The notes: a model not told the origin generated them from the sequence alone. Shown: positions 1 to 12,518, numbered from the stretch's first letter. The stretch is DNA of 64,000 bases from Aphelenchoides besseyi (GCA_024699855.1 JAMPIQ010000003.1:8680001-8744000), one strand, 5' to 3'. Numbers and translations are program-made.

Positions 1-3000
1 ACAAACTGCGCAAACAAAACTGCGATAAACAATTGAAGTTTCGCAGATCGTTTGTAATTAGAGCCGGTACTCATTCGAACTGCCGACGATGAACGACCGC
101 AGATTTTGGTGCACGCTGGAAACATACGAAGACAAAAGATAATAAACGTTATTATCGAATTGAACAACATGATTGAGACGGGAATCAGGACCGCGTAAAT
201 GATGCTTTGCGGTCGTATCCAACAGCTAAACACGAGAGTCACTATCGACTTAAAACTTACACTCACTATTGATCTCCCCGATAAAAGAAACCATAGTCCG
301 TGAACCAAATGATTAAACATGTTAAAAACGGAAGAAAAAGCGAAACCGGAAAGCCAATTTGTGGTTTCGTTAGGATTCCAAGCAGATATTCCATTCTCGA
401 AGACCACGCACACACTCGTATCAGATTCCAAGCTTGAAAAAAGTTAACGATAAGAGCCCTAAAATCTCTCTAAATGTTTATAGCTCGTCGTCCTTACGTC
501 AAAAACAGATCGTACAATACGGCGGCTGACAACTTGCAAACAATACGCGATCTAATAAACGACTCATCGACAAAGATCAAGAAAATGAGGTAGAAAAGGA
601 GCATCACACAAACGTACAAAGTGATAAACGAATCGGCCGACGGTCGAAGTGAATTGTTTAGCATTCGAATCAAAATGTTGTTTTTGACTACAGGAATAAT
701 TCTCGTGCAATAGATCGTGAATAAGATGCACAAACAGGTAGTCGATGCAATCACGAGCCAGAAACCCAAGCGATCCAAAAAGTTGTTACACAAAATCGGG
801 TCTGTTGAGCTTCTTTGCTTAACATTAAAGATCGAATAGAAGCTTTTAAGAGCATAACTTACAACTAACAAAGCAAAATTCGTTAGATGATTGCAATGAG
901 CAACAAACTCGCCGTTCTCTTCGCGCATCTCGCATTGTCGTTCTGTCGACCAATCGGTTTTGTCGTACCACGTGACCACCAAATTGCTGTGTGTTGGCAA
1001 ATCCGTTGCATTGAAATTCTTCTTGAACTTCATTCTCGCATTCACACTTCCCGTCTGATTGCCATCCAAAAGTACACTTGTCAACACAATTCCATTTGTT
1101 TCATGAAATTGCATTTTACAACGATCGACATTCAATCTCGAGTTCTCAACATCTTCAGCATTCAGTTGAAAGTTGGAGCTTCTTTTCTTTCGCTTTTGAT
1201 TTCCCTCAGTTTCTTCGTCGTCTTGAGAGAAAAGTTTCGAGCTTCGGAAGATCACGAAGTAAACGCCTCTTGAATCACTAGTCGCCTCGTTGCACAACTT
1301 TGATTTGTCCAACTCAATGGAAGCTACTTGATCGTTTGTTCCTTCGGTTTCTTTAAATTTCTGACCGTCGTCCGCGATTCCCGTCCAACCGTCGTTAGCG
1401 TCTTGGCAATCAACTGATGTTTTCTGAAGACCAAATTGTTCACCGTCGAGATATGTCAAGTCCTCGTTACTTGCTTCAGCAATCGTGTGAATTGTCTCCA
1501 AAAATCTGGAACAAGATGACCACTAATTTCAATGAGTATTCCAACCGATTTCTAGTATTTGAGTTCGCTTCCTCAAACGCTGTCGATTTGACATTCAAAG
1601 CGCCGTCGACTAAACTCAAAATGTTCTTTCGTTGTTCCGAGTTTGCGTCTTTAACATTCGCCATTTTCACCAAAATCCTAGAGACGATGTGCAGATCGTC
1701 GGCTGTCACTGAATCCAATTGCATTTTCTCTTCGATTTTTCCCTTTGTTTCGTTCACAAAACGATCGACGTTAGTTGAGTTGATGTTGTCGTTCTGAATA
1801 TGATCGTATGTCAAGTTATGCGGTGTTCTAACCTTCCAAATTTCGCACAACTGCAATTGCTCTTCTGATTCACTTTCTGTTTCATTGTCGCAGGGATCTT
1901 TTTCTTTGACGACTGTAGGAATCGATGTTGTTGGCAAAATGGTTGGAATATCTAAGACCGATTGAATAATCTTGGGCTTAGAAATCTCAAACCTTGAGGC
2001 GAACAAAAACAATCGACCTTGTTTTCGTCTTTCTGTAGACATTGAGCTGCAGAGAAAATGACTCCATCGTTTGGAACGTTGAAGTTTATTTCGATACGAC
2101 CGATTGAATTTGTAGGTGGCACGCTTGTCATCAGTCCAATCTTTAACTTCATTGTAAAAATGTCTTTTCTGAACCAAATTTCTTATTAAACTTTTGCAGC
2201 TTGTTCTTACGAATCTTCGGCATCCGAGTAAACAACGCTGTAGAAACGATTTCCGTTCTTGAAATAAGCATAGAACCTGGTTTTGGCATACGGTCGCTTG
2301 AATGCTGACTTCGTTTGAAGTAGAATTGCACTAGCAACACAAATTCGACCGTCTACCAGTTTCCCATTCATAACACCGCTTTCACAGCTAATTGGATCTA
2401 AAAGATTGTGTTCGACGCTCTTCAAAAAAGCGACTCACTTAAAGATGGACATTTAGAAGTGTCACTATGACCTTTCGAACAAACACATGCACGAATATGT
2501 TTCTGTGGATCATCGCGAACCGAACAGCTATTGGGGTCGAATTTCAATTTCTTGTTCTCCAAATCAAATCTCAGTAACGTATCTAAATTTGTTAATCATT
2601 GCTTTTACATAACGAACTCACTTGTCAGTCCGTCGATTTTTATTTGTAACAAAATTGCTGCGGCCAAAAAATCTTCGCTGGTGAGTCGAATTTGACAGTT
2701 CGTCCAATTGTTGCATTCACTTAAGATCAGGAATATCGTGTTGAATATAAAGACTTACGTCAACTTCTTTGTTGTTTCACTTCCTGAAATTGACAAGACA
2801 ATTACAAATGGAGCGCCGAACATCGCATCGATCGTATGACCTTCGAGTATAAGCTGTTGCTGGGTAGTTAAACGTATTACTCCACTTCCACTAATCAATC
2901 CATAACCATCGATTATATTTGAGAACATGAAGTCGACTTCGGACGATGCAGACAATTTCAGCGTTTCGCACGAATTTGCTTCACCACAACACGAACATTC

Positions 3001-5636
3001 GATCAGCTTTCCATTGTTCATTACTTTACAAAAAGCATTGGGAAACGTAAACAGTTCATCGTCCTTCACTTCAAATCCGACATTTGCATGCAATGGACTT
3101 CTGGCTTGTGAATTAAAAGACATTCCGCCTAACGTTAAGTTCATAAGAAAGGTATCAGTCGGACTAAACAACAACAATTATCGTGTCTAACCGAATTTAA
3201 CTCACGGTCTTTTGGATGCAAATCCCTGAATTCGTTCGTAGCTCAAAGTAAAATAACGTGGTGAATTATAACGATCTCTGTTGGTTTGATCGACTAGATA
3301 TCGACGTTCGATCTTGCCATACGGTGGAATACTGAATTTGGGATCCGTGAAACTGATTGTTGGAATCGATCGACCTGATAGCAAAGTGGCTGAAGCACAA
3401 GAACGCGGCACTAAAACGTATACAATTTATGTTCTAAACATACTAACATACTATTGAGACTGCAAGTCGAACTACTCATCTGTACACCTAGAGGGCATAT
3501 GCAGGTTTTTCTAGCAGAATCAATGCTACGAACTTTGCTACATACACCAGACGCAATGTCAATCATTCCATTTTTAATTGGAAAATCCATCACTAAGTTG
3601 TTTCCTGAATATCCTTTTAAATCTTCATTGCCAGCAGCTTAACACACCCATTTCATACCAAACTTTTCGTGTATTTTGCTTAATCTGTTGAAGACAAATT
3701 TGTCCAGCTGTGCAACGACTAAAATAGTACTTAGTATTATTATTGAATTATATAATTATATTCACCTATATGATCCGACTGATGGTTCTATATTTCCTTG
3801 AAGCTCATAAGTTGCCGCTGTTTGAGCGGGAAACGATGGATGAAGAACGTTGAACCAAATATTTAAATTCGTCGCTTGTTCCGATTTTGTAGTCCAAGCT
3901 CTCGCTGAAGCCTGTACGATTCCATAAGAACCAGCCTGAGAGTAAAAGTGTAAGTCGACCGATGGATCAACAGCACCTAAAATATCCGTAAACAAACACT
4001 TAATACTTGACTTACAAATTGAATCAACCGAAGAATAAGCACAACACGTACAAGTGAGCTCTCGATTAGCACGCACTAAACAATGTGCATTTTCGAACGT
4101 CATAGGGCCCATATCTACGGGATAGTCAAAATTTGCTGTTGTTGATGTAGGCGCTATTTGTCCTCCAAGTCCACTAATGGTCACATCAAAAACATAAACT
4201 CTTGAATCACTGGAAACAAATTTGCTTTGATTATTAAACTGAAACTCACCGTGGAACACGACTTGGTTTTGTCACCTCGCGATAAACAAATGAAATTATT
4301 TGGTCGTCTTTACTAATCGCACTATCGTAGGTATAAAACGGTGCTTCGTGAATAATATCGTGTTGCAAATTTGCAGAAAACGTCGGAGCACTATGAATCT
4401 TTATGAGTACAATTACCCGCTCTTTTTACTTACTTATAAATTTGACCTCCCACTGGTATTGTTGGATTGAAGCCTTGAGCATCACTACAACTTCTCAGAT
4501 CTAATAATTGTATTAGTGAGTTCAAATATTTTCACCCACTTGTTCTACAGTTCCCGTCTTTCGGTTGCCCATGAGCACATAAACAAACATAAATATGGTC
4601 GCTATCGATAGAATAGTCCGTACAATGATTGGGCAATTGAATTGCATAGTCTTGAAGATCAAAAAGTGCCATTTTCGAAGAAATCTCTTATAAGTATATG
4701 ATAATAACGTATTGAGTGTTAGCTTACCGATATTATCGCGAAAACCCAGTAATTTGACTTTAACAGTGTTTTGCTTCAAACTCGTTTTACAGAACGATTC
4801 GGTTAAATCCTTTAGAGTACACGTTCTGAACAATCATGATTGATTATCAATCTTGATTACATACTTTGTTAACACAACTCCGTCGTTAACATCATGTTGT
4901 TGTAAAGCAAACTGGGGTGCATTTGAAGAAGATTGTCTAATGGAATAGAACTTAACGTAAAGCTCTTTGTCTAACGACCATGCAGTTCCGCTGCCAAAGA
5001 TATTTCCAGTTTCCGTTATACGTGTTGAAAAATAATAGTCGAGTTGATTCGTGGATTCGACTGATTGACCTAAAAACAACAGAACTAAGAGCAGAGGTGG
5101 TGTTGATTAACAAACATTGCCGATAGGTTGCAGAGTTTATGGACGTAGAGTTTCCACAACAATAACAGTCAAGAAAGTTCCCGGTGAGTTTACAAAACGC
5201 GTTTTCGAATTCAATCGGCGAAGTCACGTCAAAGTTCTTGAGCAGAAAGTTTCCTTTGTACATGTTTTTGACTTCATCTTCTTGCGTCGTCGCAATCAAG
5301 ATCTTCAATCTGATCATGTTTTGAGTTAACCTACAAAATTCAATGATTCTATTGTTCAAATAATAATGATTACGGTTGGGAAAGAATAGCACTGTTCACA
5401 GGACCATAGGTGAGTTTGTAGAACTGATTGCTGGAATCGTCAAAGACAAAGAGCGTCTGATCGTCTGTTGGCATCAAAAACACACTATCTAACTTCAATT
5501 GAAATTGAGCAATCACTGAATTCAAACCGAGCATCGGTTGAATTTGGACTTTTGAACATGAAACCAAAGCAAGTTGATCTCCATTCAACAAGTCGACTGA
5601 AATAAATAGAATGCTCAAAAGCATCATTGATTCCAT
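1..5636 (-). CDS. Adhesion G-protein-coupled receptor, multi-exon, 3' end off window
   Basis: Predicted surface receptor of the adhesion GPCR class. The start at 5,636 is chosen because it opens a signal peptide (MESMMLLSILFISV). Alternating Cys-rich modules follow: one type carries an F-x-NAFC then CxCC core (near 5,170, 4,080, 3,010 and 2,030), the other a CxCxxG core (near 4,570, 3,480 and 2,490). A GAIN-like helical region lies at about 1,760-1,600. The GPS is near 930-870 with two Trp, two Cys and the cleavage triplet HLT in HCNHLTNFALLV. TM1 (about 770-710), TM2 and the start of TM3 follow. At 360-1 I read TM4, then CWIRPQSIIYAVLIPVS (extracellular loop 2 and TM5) and the start of TM6. 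Introns are short. The ligand is unknown. The GPS and loop-2 motifs make the family call firm; exact exon borders in the ectodomain are not. Confidence 0.8.
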
Positions 5637-6174
5637 TTCCTCGTACAAGTGAAGACGATAAGACAACGAATTAAAAGTTGAAATAGTTCTTGGCTCCAAA
5701 GTCGAATATCTGGCCAGACGACCGCGCCCAAATTCTTTTGGACAGTATTAATAAACGAACAGAGGTGCGACGGGTTCTCGAATTCAGCGATTTAGCCAAA
5801 ACAAAGTCTACGGATCACAGCTAAACCTTATGACAAATGTTTGGTTTAACCGAAACTTGAACTCACAGCTACAGTGCTGCTTGATTTTCAAAGATTAAAA
5901 CTCTTGAACTCTTCTGGAAATCATCCACTAAATCGTGGTTCTTTATACGCAAAGTCGAAAACTTGAACGACGCCATTTTGCTCAAACAAAATATACGGTT
6001 AATTCTCAGCGAAACAACTGCACTGGCTGCTTTTCAATTGTTCTACGATAGTCATTTCTGGCTGATAGATCGTCAATCATTTACAAGTAGAGGTCATGAG
6101 TGGTCGTCGCCAGTTTTGGCTGAATTGTATATCAGTCCAGGCGCGCTGATCTCGAATATAATGCTCACTTTTGC

Positions 6175-6237
6175 CTAATCGCAGGATTGGCCAAACACCA
6201 AAAACACTAAAATTGCTAAAATCGTAGTGTCGATCAT
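6175..6237 (-). pseudogene. Signal-peptide-like exon copy, left arm
   Basis: A short ORF encodes MIDTTILAILVFLVFGQSCD and then a stop. It has the n-region and hydrophobic core of a secretory signal. Downstream, in another register, the arm continues with AKVSIIFEISAPGLIYNSAK before a TGA, so no long product is encoded. It faces the adhesion GPCR gene on the same strand and could be a decayed duplicate of the start of that gene or of a relative. Confidence 0.35.
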
Positions 6238-6758
6238 GCTGATTATCGTGGTGAAGTCCGTTTATTCTTATCGGACTTTATTAGGGAGATACCGGCCGCT
6301 TATGTGGCCAACATTCACTCCGAGTTATAGTCCGCTAATCTTCCCTCGGAAGTGTCAGCTGCAATAGTCGAGTGAGCAAGTGATGGGCTTGCGAACTCTT
6401 TTGGAGGTTGCAGGTTCAATTCTCTCTGCTGTCGAATGCAAGTTGCTGTCTTGTATCCACAAAGCAAAAAGGAAAAGAGTGAATAGCAGGTGACTACGAG
6501 GCATCCAACCGACTTTTTCTCACTTTTTGGAGTCGTTTTGGTAGAACCCAGCACTTGAAAGAGACAGTCGAAGGAATCGAACTCGCAACCTCCAAAAGAG
6601 TTCGCAAGCCCATCACTTGCTCACTCGACTATTGCAGCTGACACTTCCGAGGGAAGATTAGCGGACTATAACTCGGAGTGAATGTTGGCCACATAAGCGG
6701 CCGGTATCTCCCTAATAAAGTCCGATAAGAATAAACGGACTTCACCACGATAATCAGC

Positions 6759-6821
6759 ATGATCGACACTACGATTTTAGCAATTTTAGTGTTTTTGGTG
6801 TTTGGCCAATCCTGCGATTAG
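6759..6821 (+). pseudogene. Signal-peptide-like exon copy, right arm
   Basis: Mirror copy of the signal-like ORF of the left arm, identical over its 20 codons. Here the following segment stays open past the TGA of the left arm and reaches a good splice donor (CTT|GTAAGT near 6,912), so this arm keeps more gene-like structure than its partner. Confidence 0.3.
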
Positions 6822-6915
6822 GCAAAAGTGAGCATTATATTCGAGATCAGCGCGCCTGGACTGATATACAATTCAGCCAAAACTGGCGACGACCACTCAG
6901 GACTTCTACTTGTAA

Positions 6916-7754
6916 GTTCATTTTGTTGAATAAGACGGTCTTCACATCCAACCATTTATGTGTTCAACCATTGAGGTCAAACCTTCCAAAATTTCTCTTC
7001 GGTTTCTAGCCACAGTCAAAGCTGAGCTTGAACTTTGATACTAACCTTTAACTTGGGTTAATAAACCGACGATCTCAACTCAACTTTTGCTTATCTGCTT
7101 TTGATGTGCAACAAAACTGACGGGTAGTACGCTTATTGGTGTTATATTCTGTTCGTCTAACTTCCTCTTAACGCAAATGATCTTTCTCGCTGTTAGCTGC
7201 AGGGTATTCAAACGAGAGAGTCCTTTTGTTCAGCACTTTCGCCGATGAAAAACGAACGTAACGGTGAGACGTTGATTCCTCAAATAGAGCGTGAAAGTCT
7301 TCAGTCAAAAGCACAAGTTCAATAATAAGTCGAGAAGCACAGTAAACTTTAAATGCACTAGACGTTAAAATGATCTCGCATTTAAATGAACAACAAAGTA
7401 GTTAGAAGTCTTTTTTCGTTTAGTGGCATCAAATTCAGGTATCTGAGTGCATGCGATTGTCATTTTAATCGAAAATACAAGACCTTCGTAGATGATCATT
7501 CGTACATTCGAAATTTCATACGTCTTTGAAGATGCATCGGAATCAGAATCGATGTATTATTTCATCATCAGACTTCATTTTTAATCGTTGGTTCAAAAGC
7601 TCTTCGTTTGTCGTAGAGTACGTTGATAAGAACTGAAGACCGTGCATTGATTCTGACACGTGTAGCCGAAGATTAACGTCGGATTGTAATACAAATAAAA
7701 GACGATGATTTCATTTCGTTTGAACTTATTTTCTAATGGAACACAAAACTAACG
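6916..7754. other. Intergenic, no gene seen
   Basis: AT-rich sequence between the foldback and the four-helix gene. I see no open frame with splice signals, RNA gene or repeat that I can support. Confidence 0.5.
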
Positions 7755-8361
7755 ATGAAGCGTATTACACATGTTTTTGCGGTAAGTGATGAAGTAAATA
7801 ACCTCAAATGAATTCAATCTTTTAGGTTTACATGTTCATGTAAGTTGGGACTTCTTCTATTTTCGACTATTGCTTGCAGAAAGGAACGCTGTTGATTGCT
7901 GTGATCACTGTAATTCAAGCGTTCTTTTATGCTCCCGTTGGGTATTTTCTGTCTTTTGGTTACTTGATGTACGTCACAGCTACGTGTTCAATTTTATCGA
8001 TATTCGCAAACGTTGTTTTAATCATCGGCAATCGAAAGCATCGTCCGAAACTCTACATCCCAGTTCTGATAATCAACGTAATTAAAAAAACCTATTTATT
8101 CAAATTAACAAATTCTAGCCTCTAATCATACTGGTGTTCATATTGTTTGATCTAGCAGCATTCGTTTACGGAATTCTCAGCATCTTCAAGATTATGCAGT
8201 TGCAAAATATGGACTCCGATCTCGCGGGTTTAGTGAACCTGATATTCTCCGTTTTGTATACAATTGTAGTTGTCCTTGACGTTTATTTCTCAACTGTCAT
8301 CTATCGAAGCTATGTTTGGTTGAAAGAAGTTCAGAACCAAAGCAACAGAATAGAAACATGA
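7755..8361 (+). CDS. Four-helix small membrane protein
   Basis: About 165 residues with four predicted membrane helices: around GTLLIAVITVIQAFFYAPVG, around VTATCSILSIFANVVLIIG, PLIILVFILFDLAAFVYGIL and LVNLIFSVLYTIVVVLDVYF. The tail contains YRSYVWLKEVQN. The ATG at 7,755 opens a nine-codon exon ending at a GTAAGT donor. A 14-nt micro-exon near 7,826 would break the frame, so I favour joining exon 1 directly to AAA GGA ACG at 7,880. The second intron (8,077-8,118) is clear and in frame. A related C-terminal exon sits at 23,403. The architecture resembles nematode tetraspan families of unknown function, but I do not recognise a named family. Confidence 0.65.
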
Positions 8362-9486
8362 TTCGCTTAAGTTGTTATTCGTTTTATTGCATTAAAGATT
8401 AGAAACGTAATCGATTACGCTCATATTATAACCAACACGAAGAATCCAGACGAATTTAGAAATCAGAATACATTTTGTGATGAGAATCGTCGGTGGTCAC
8501 AGACTTCTTATGTTGTGACCAAAAGGACGACTTATAGAAAAAGGGTCGATCTGTGGAAAAGGTTGAGACTTTGCGATCTGTTGGGTCACTGAAGATAAAT
8601 AACCGTACAATTTGATTACAAACCAAACTTACAGGTCGATATGAAGAATCGAGAACAGCCGAGAGACAACTTCATTAACAGCCGAGATTACTCCGTTTGT
8701 CATTTTAGAGGTCAGTGAAATGAAAGAGCAAATGCAAAGTGTTGAAGCCTCCATCTTTCTTTTATACGAAGAGAATTAATCGGAGATGTTCGGAATACAA
8801 AACATCGTGCAATTTCTTCGAAACGGTGACTGTTTAATTCGAACTGCAAATCCTCAACTACTGTAAATTTTCGTCTTTTGTAATTGATTAACGTGCTTAC
8901 GTTTGAGTACGTTAAGCGTTGTAATTGCGTTTGAAGAATCGCTCAAATTGGATTATTTTGTTTGTTCCGTGAAACAACAAGGTGATCAGTCGAAACTACC
9001 AATTCGTTTGTTGCAAAGGTCACGCGAAATCAGACTCTTAATCATTTTAGGTCTCAGATGTTGCATTGGAATGAAGTCGTCGTATAAGAGTTGCAGGAAA
9101 GCTGCGATATCTGCTGCTATCGTGCATGATAAGTTCAAATACGTGGGCAATTAGCGTCAAAACGAGGAGTTGTATGGAAAATATTTGTTCGAAAAATAAT
9201 GGTACGACATCCGACGATCTTGTGGCATGAACAAACAAAAGGACATTGATGCTTCAAGCATTCTATAAGGACTACTGTACTGAATGTAAATTGAATGCTC
9301 AAGAATACGAAATGATCACACGCTTTTTGAACTTCAGACATCAAATTCAAGCAGTAGGTTCTTAATGAAAACATAAATCCCTCAAAATTTGTAGTGTTAA
9401 TATCGAATACGCGGGCACGAAAACCTCCGCAGCCACTTCCAACAACTAACATTTGAAGATTCAGCAATCATTTCTAGCTATTTCTA
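8362..9486. other. Intergenic, no gene supported
   Basis: A polyadenylation-like ATTAAA lies near 8,391 after the four-helix gene. The rest has only short open frames without coherent splice sites on either strand. Confidence 0.45.
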
Positions 9487-10888
9487 ATGGGAAACTATTC
9501 GATATTGGATTCTGAATGCGAATTAGCCTACGAATTACATCACGATGCAAACAACTTTCTTCCCGTTGTTCTTCACGTTTTGGCTTCTGTTGGCACCATA
9601 ATTGTTTTTTCAATCTATCTGAGTGACACGGGTATCAGGAAATCAGTTCGACTTTTGAATTTCAATTTGAAGGTAACTAAACGATTCGCAATTTCAATGC
9701 TCTTTCAGATATTGATTACCATTGGCATAGTATACTACGCGATTGGACTTATTCAGCCTCTTGTTCACTATAGCTATAAAACGGTAACTAACAGTTGATG
9801 AACAATAAAGAAATTATGTTTGGGTTATCATGACACTTGAACTTCCGCCTTGCTTCTACGTGTGGAGTGGGATGTCGTGCTTCTTCTCGTTCAATTACTT
9901 CACAGCGATCTCGCCAACAGGTTTGTAAAAATACAAGAATCATAACAAAAGCAAGGTTGCAGGTTACTTTCTTTTACATCTCTGTTTACTTCTTGAACGT
10001 ATCTTCACGAAATTCATTTGTCAACGTCAAATCTATGTTGTGCCGTTCGGGTTGATCTTGGCAGCAATTATGGTATTTGAAGAACAAAAAAACATAAAAC
10101 AAATGAGTTTGTAGATCGGCTGGCCCAATTATTACACCTACGGAACAACGTTAAGAAACAATAGAATTATTGATCGCTATTATTGTCATAGTCAAGTCGT
10201 CAGTACAACCAGCGTCAACTCTCGAAGCATGAATAAAAACATGATCATGTTGTGCATTGATTTGATAGGTAGAGTGCATTTTAATTGCATATCTGAAAAA
10301 TTACTCGTACATCAATGGATTGTCGATCGACAATCCATTGATGTGGATCCATAGCAATTTTCGGCGAATTAGCTAAAGTCCACTTACTTCTAACTTTTAG
10401 TAACCTCTTGTGATTTCATTCTCCTATACTTTAATAAACAACAAATTGCACGTTATTACAAGTATGTTTACATTAGATTGATATCAATAAAATCTGTTTT
10501 TAGAGATTCCACGAAGTATTCGTTGAACAAAACTTTTGAGTTTCGCGAGCTCCATATCTCCATTTGTTTGATTGCTCCGTTTTCCATCTTTCACTCATTT
10601 TCCTACATTATTCAACAAAGTTTCTATCTGTTTGTGGTTGGAAATTCTCATAACATGTCCTTTCAACTAGAGATTGTTTGGCGAGAGTATTCGAATTTGG
10701 TGAGTAGCTGCAAAAGAGTTCAAAGGAACGAAACGTACGATCTTTAGGCAAGAACACTGAGTTTGTTTATCATGGCTCTGGGTCTAACCATTTACACGAA
10801 ACAACAGAAGAGAGAAATCGCCGAATGGGTGCGTAGAGATAACGCGACGCAAAAACACTTCGAATTGTTCAAAAAGATGATATCTTAG
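9487..10888 (+). CDS. Seven-helix nematode chemoreceptor (Sra/Srab/Srb-like)
   Basis: Joining exons at consensus splice sites gives one continuous frame from ATG 9,487 to TAG 10,886-10,888. The N-terminus has SECELAYELHHDANN. Helix 1 lies around LPVVLHVLASVGTIIVF, then ILITIGIVYYAIGLIQPLV, YVWSGMSCFFSFNYFTAISP, then YFLLHLCLLLERIFTKF with the ER after helix 3, VVPFGLILAAIM, and LHISICLIAPFSIFHSFSY. The C-tail is basic and acidic (KQQKREIAEWVRRDNA). The layout and the ER motif fit the Sra superfamily of nematode chemosensory GPCRs, expected on sensory neuron cilia. The subfamily is not certain. One intron (about 10,268-10,400) is unusually long and holds a perfect palindrome. No in-frame damage was seen. 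Confidence 0.75.
10310..10343. repeat. Perfect 34-bp palindrome inside chemoreceptor intron
   Basis: Seventeen bases followed by their exact reverse complement, centred on TCGA, with no loop. It lies in the one long intron of the chemoreceptor gene. Confidence 0.9.
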
Positions 10889-11058
10889 AAAATGTAAGTA
10901 CATTCTGAACAGAATAAACGTATAGATCATTATGATTGTCAATGTACGTGTGTTAAAGTATTCAACTTGATTTCGAATAACATGCAAGTTTTTTTGCATA
11001 ATAAGATTCATCGTTTGTAATCATTTCTTTCGAACACATTCGCCGTTTCATCGTCGGT

Positions 11059-11807
11059 ATGAACACTGCGATATTGAGTCTTCTGCTCTTTTTGCTCGCT
11101 CAAATTGCCCACCCACACGATGCCATTACGAGCAGTGGCCGTCTTGCTTGCGGAATGACGAAGATCTGCAGTGAAGTAGATCGAATATATTGGCGCAAAC
11201 TTCAGCAAAAAGTTCAAAATCTTTTGGAGTTGCAAAAGTTCGTCAGAGACAACGAGGAGTGAGTTTTTAAAGAACTTCACTCAATTGACTTTACAGCGCA
11301 TATTTTGACGACACGGTCGGAAATATAACCGAAAAAGAACGTCTAGTTTTTCTACATGATCGTTCGAAACTCTATGATTTGCGTACCGACTTTTGCTCCG
11401 ATGATCAAACTGCTGGCTTTCTTCTCAACAACACATCCGACAGTTGGCCGATGGCGTGTGTTTGGACCGCAAGCAATGTGAATGGAAGTTGCATCCCGGC
11501 TTGGCCCACCGATTCTAATTTTCATTATATTAGCAAAGAGAACTGGCAAACGGCAGTTAAAGTAAGTTCTTGCAGTTCAACTTTTTGATCTTTCAATTGC
11601 AGACTTTTCGCAAAAAAATTGGATGTTGGTCGATTGAAGGCCCATCAGAAGTAGGTTGCGTCCTTTCTTTCAGTTGTGATTGTGTTGATTTAGATCGACG
11701 AACTTTACGTGTGCCGTCATCGATGCACTGAAGCAGGAATTGGATACATCAGTTCGCTCTTCATTATGGCCACTTTTATTCTCGTCGTTTCCACCTTGAA
11801 TATATGA
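11059..11807 (+). CDS. Secreted or single-pass membrane protein, four exons
   Basis: The ATG opens a signal peptide (MNTAILSLLLFLLAQIAHP). Exons join in frame through introns near 11,261-11,296, 11,562-11,602 and 11,651-11,694. The mature part has about eight Cys (for example LACGMTKICSE, MACVWTASNVNGSCIPAW, VCRHRC) and sites of the N-x-S/T type. It ends with a hydrophobic C-terminus (ISSLFIMATFILVVSTLNI) and TGA, which suggests a membrane anchor or a GPI signal. I do not recognise the family. The intact frame and clean splice sites argue for a real gene. Confidence 0.6.
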
Positions 11808-11880
11808 GAAGTAAATTTGAGTTGAAGCTTAAAGAAACAAAAGGTTGTTCATATTACAACTACATTCCAATACAATACAT

Positions 11881-12083
11881 TTAATCAGAATGTTCGTCCA
11901 GTTTTGGTTCGAATTCGCCACGTTCATTGATCTTACGGCCTCCAAATTTCTTGTGTTTCTCAACCGAATGACGACGACAAATCGTTTTGTTTTGTTGAAC
12001 TGGCGAGCTCGTGGACTCAAAATTCGAAACCACACGAGACTTCTTGGCCTTTTTGTTGATCGAACTGTCCGTGGCAATTGATA
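11881..12083 (-). CDS. Basic C-terminal exon, probably continuation of the 12,084 gene in another frame
   Basis: Sixty-odd Lys/Arg-rich codons (TDSSINKKAKKSRVVSNFES onward to KLDEHSD and a stop). The frame has coding-like composition but no ATG of its own. It abuts the stop of the upstream membrane gene one register away. One extra base near 12,088 would fuse the two. It may be a frameshifted tail or the remains of one. Confidence 0.35.
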
Positions 12084-12518
12084 TCAACGATCGTCCAGAT
12101 AAGCATCCAACTCCTCCTCAGTCAACGGATACTCGATCCACTAAAGCTCGAATAATTGCAAGAACTGTAAAATGAGTCTGTTCACCTTCAAGATCTCTTC
12201 GAAAATGAAAGAAATCAAGTAGAGAATGAGAACGAAAAGGAAAAAGATAGAAACGATTGCGGAAACCACAGCGTAATGGCAGGAGCCCAACACTTTGCAT
12301 TGAACACCATCTTCACACCAATAGTGAGTGATGGAACAAATCAAATTCTGAAATCTAACAATTACGTTTGCTATAGAGGGATTAAAACGCAAACAATCAT
12401 GACGAAGTATCAACCATGAAGTAAAACAAAAGAGAACAGCACACTGATCTATTTTCCAGTATTGGCGGTCTGAACCATCGAAAACATGGAAGTTGTCGGT
12501 GTCAAGTAACGAAATCAC
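12084..12518 (-). CDS. Predicted membrane protein, 5' end uncertain
   Basis: The main exon encodes LICSITHYWCEDGVQC then the hydrophobic segment VVSAIVSIFFLFVLILYLIS. After a 45-nt intron the product ends WIEYPLTEEELDAYLDDR and TGA at 12,084-12,086. A further hydrophobic stretch (AVLFCFTSWLIL) lies upstream in the same open frame, but I cannot place the first ATG or the upstream introns with confidence. The family is not recognised. Confidence 0.45.

Larger units (their letters stand above)
6081..6915. repeat. Large foldback (inverted repeat), arms 331 bp, spacer 173 bp
   Basis: The left arm (6,081-6,411) and right arm (6,585-6,915) are almost perfect reverse complements, with differences only near the outer ends. 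The spacer is 6,412-6,584. The inner ends of both arms carry tRNA-like internal-promoter sequence: TAGTCGAGTGAG resembles an A box and AGTTCGATTCC, just inside the right-hand junction, resembles a B box. The outer part of each arm carries a 20-codon ORF that looks like a signal peptide. No terminal site duplication or transposase is seen. It may be a foldback element, a tRNA/SINE-derived palindrome or a palindromic duplication of a gene start. Confidence 0.85.
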
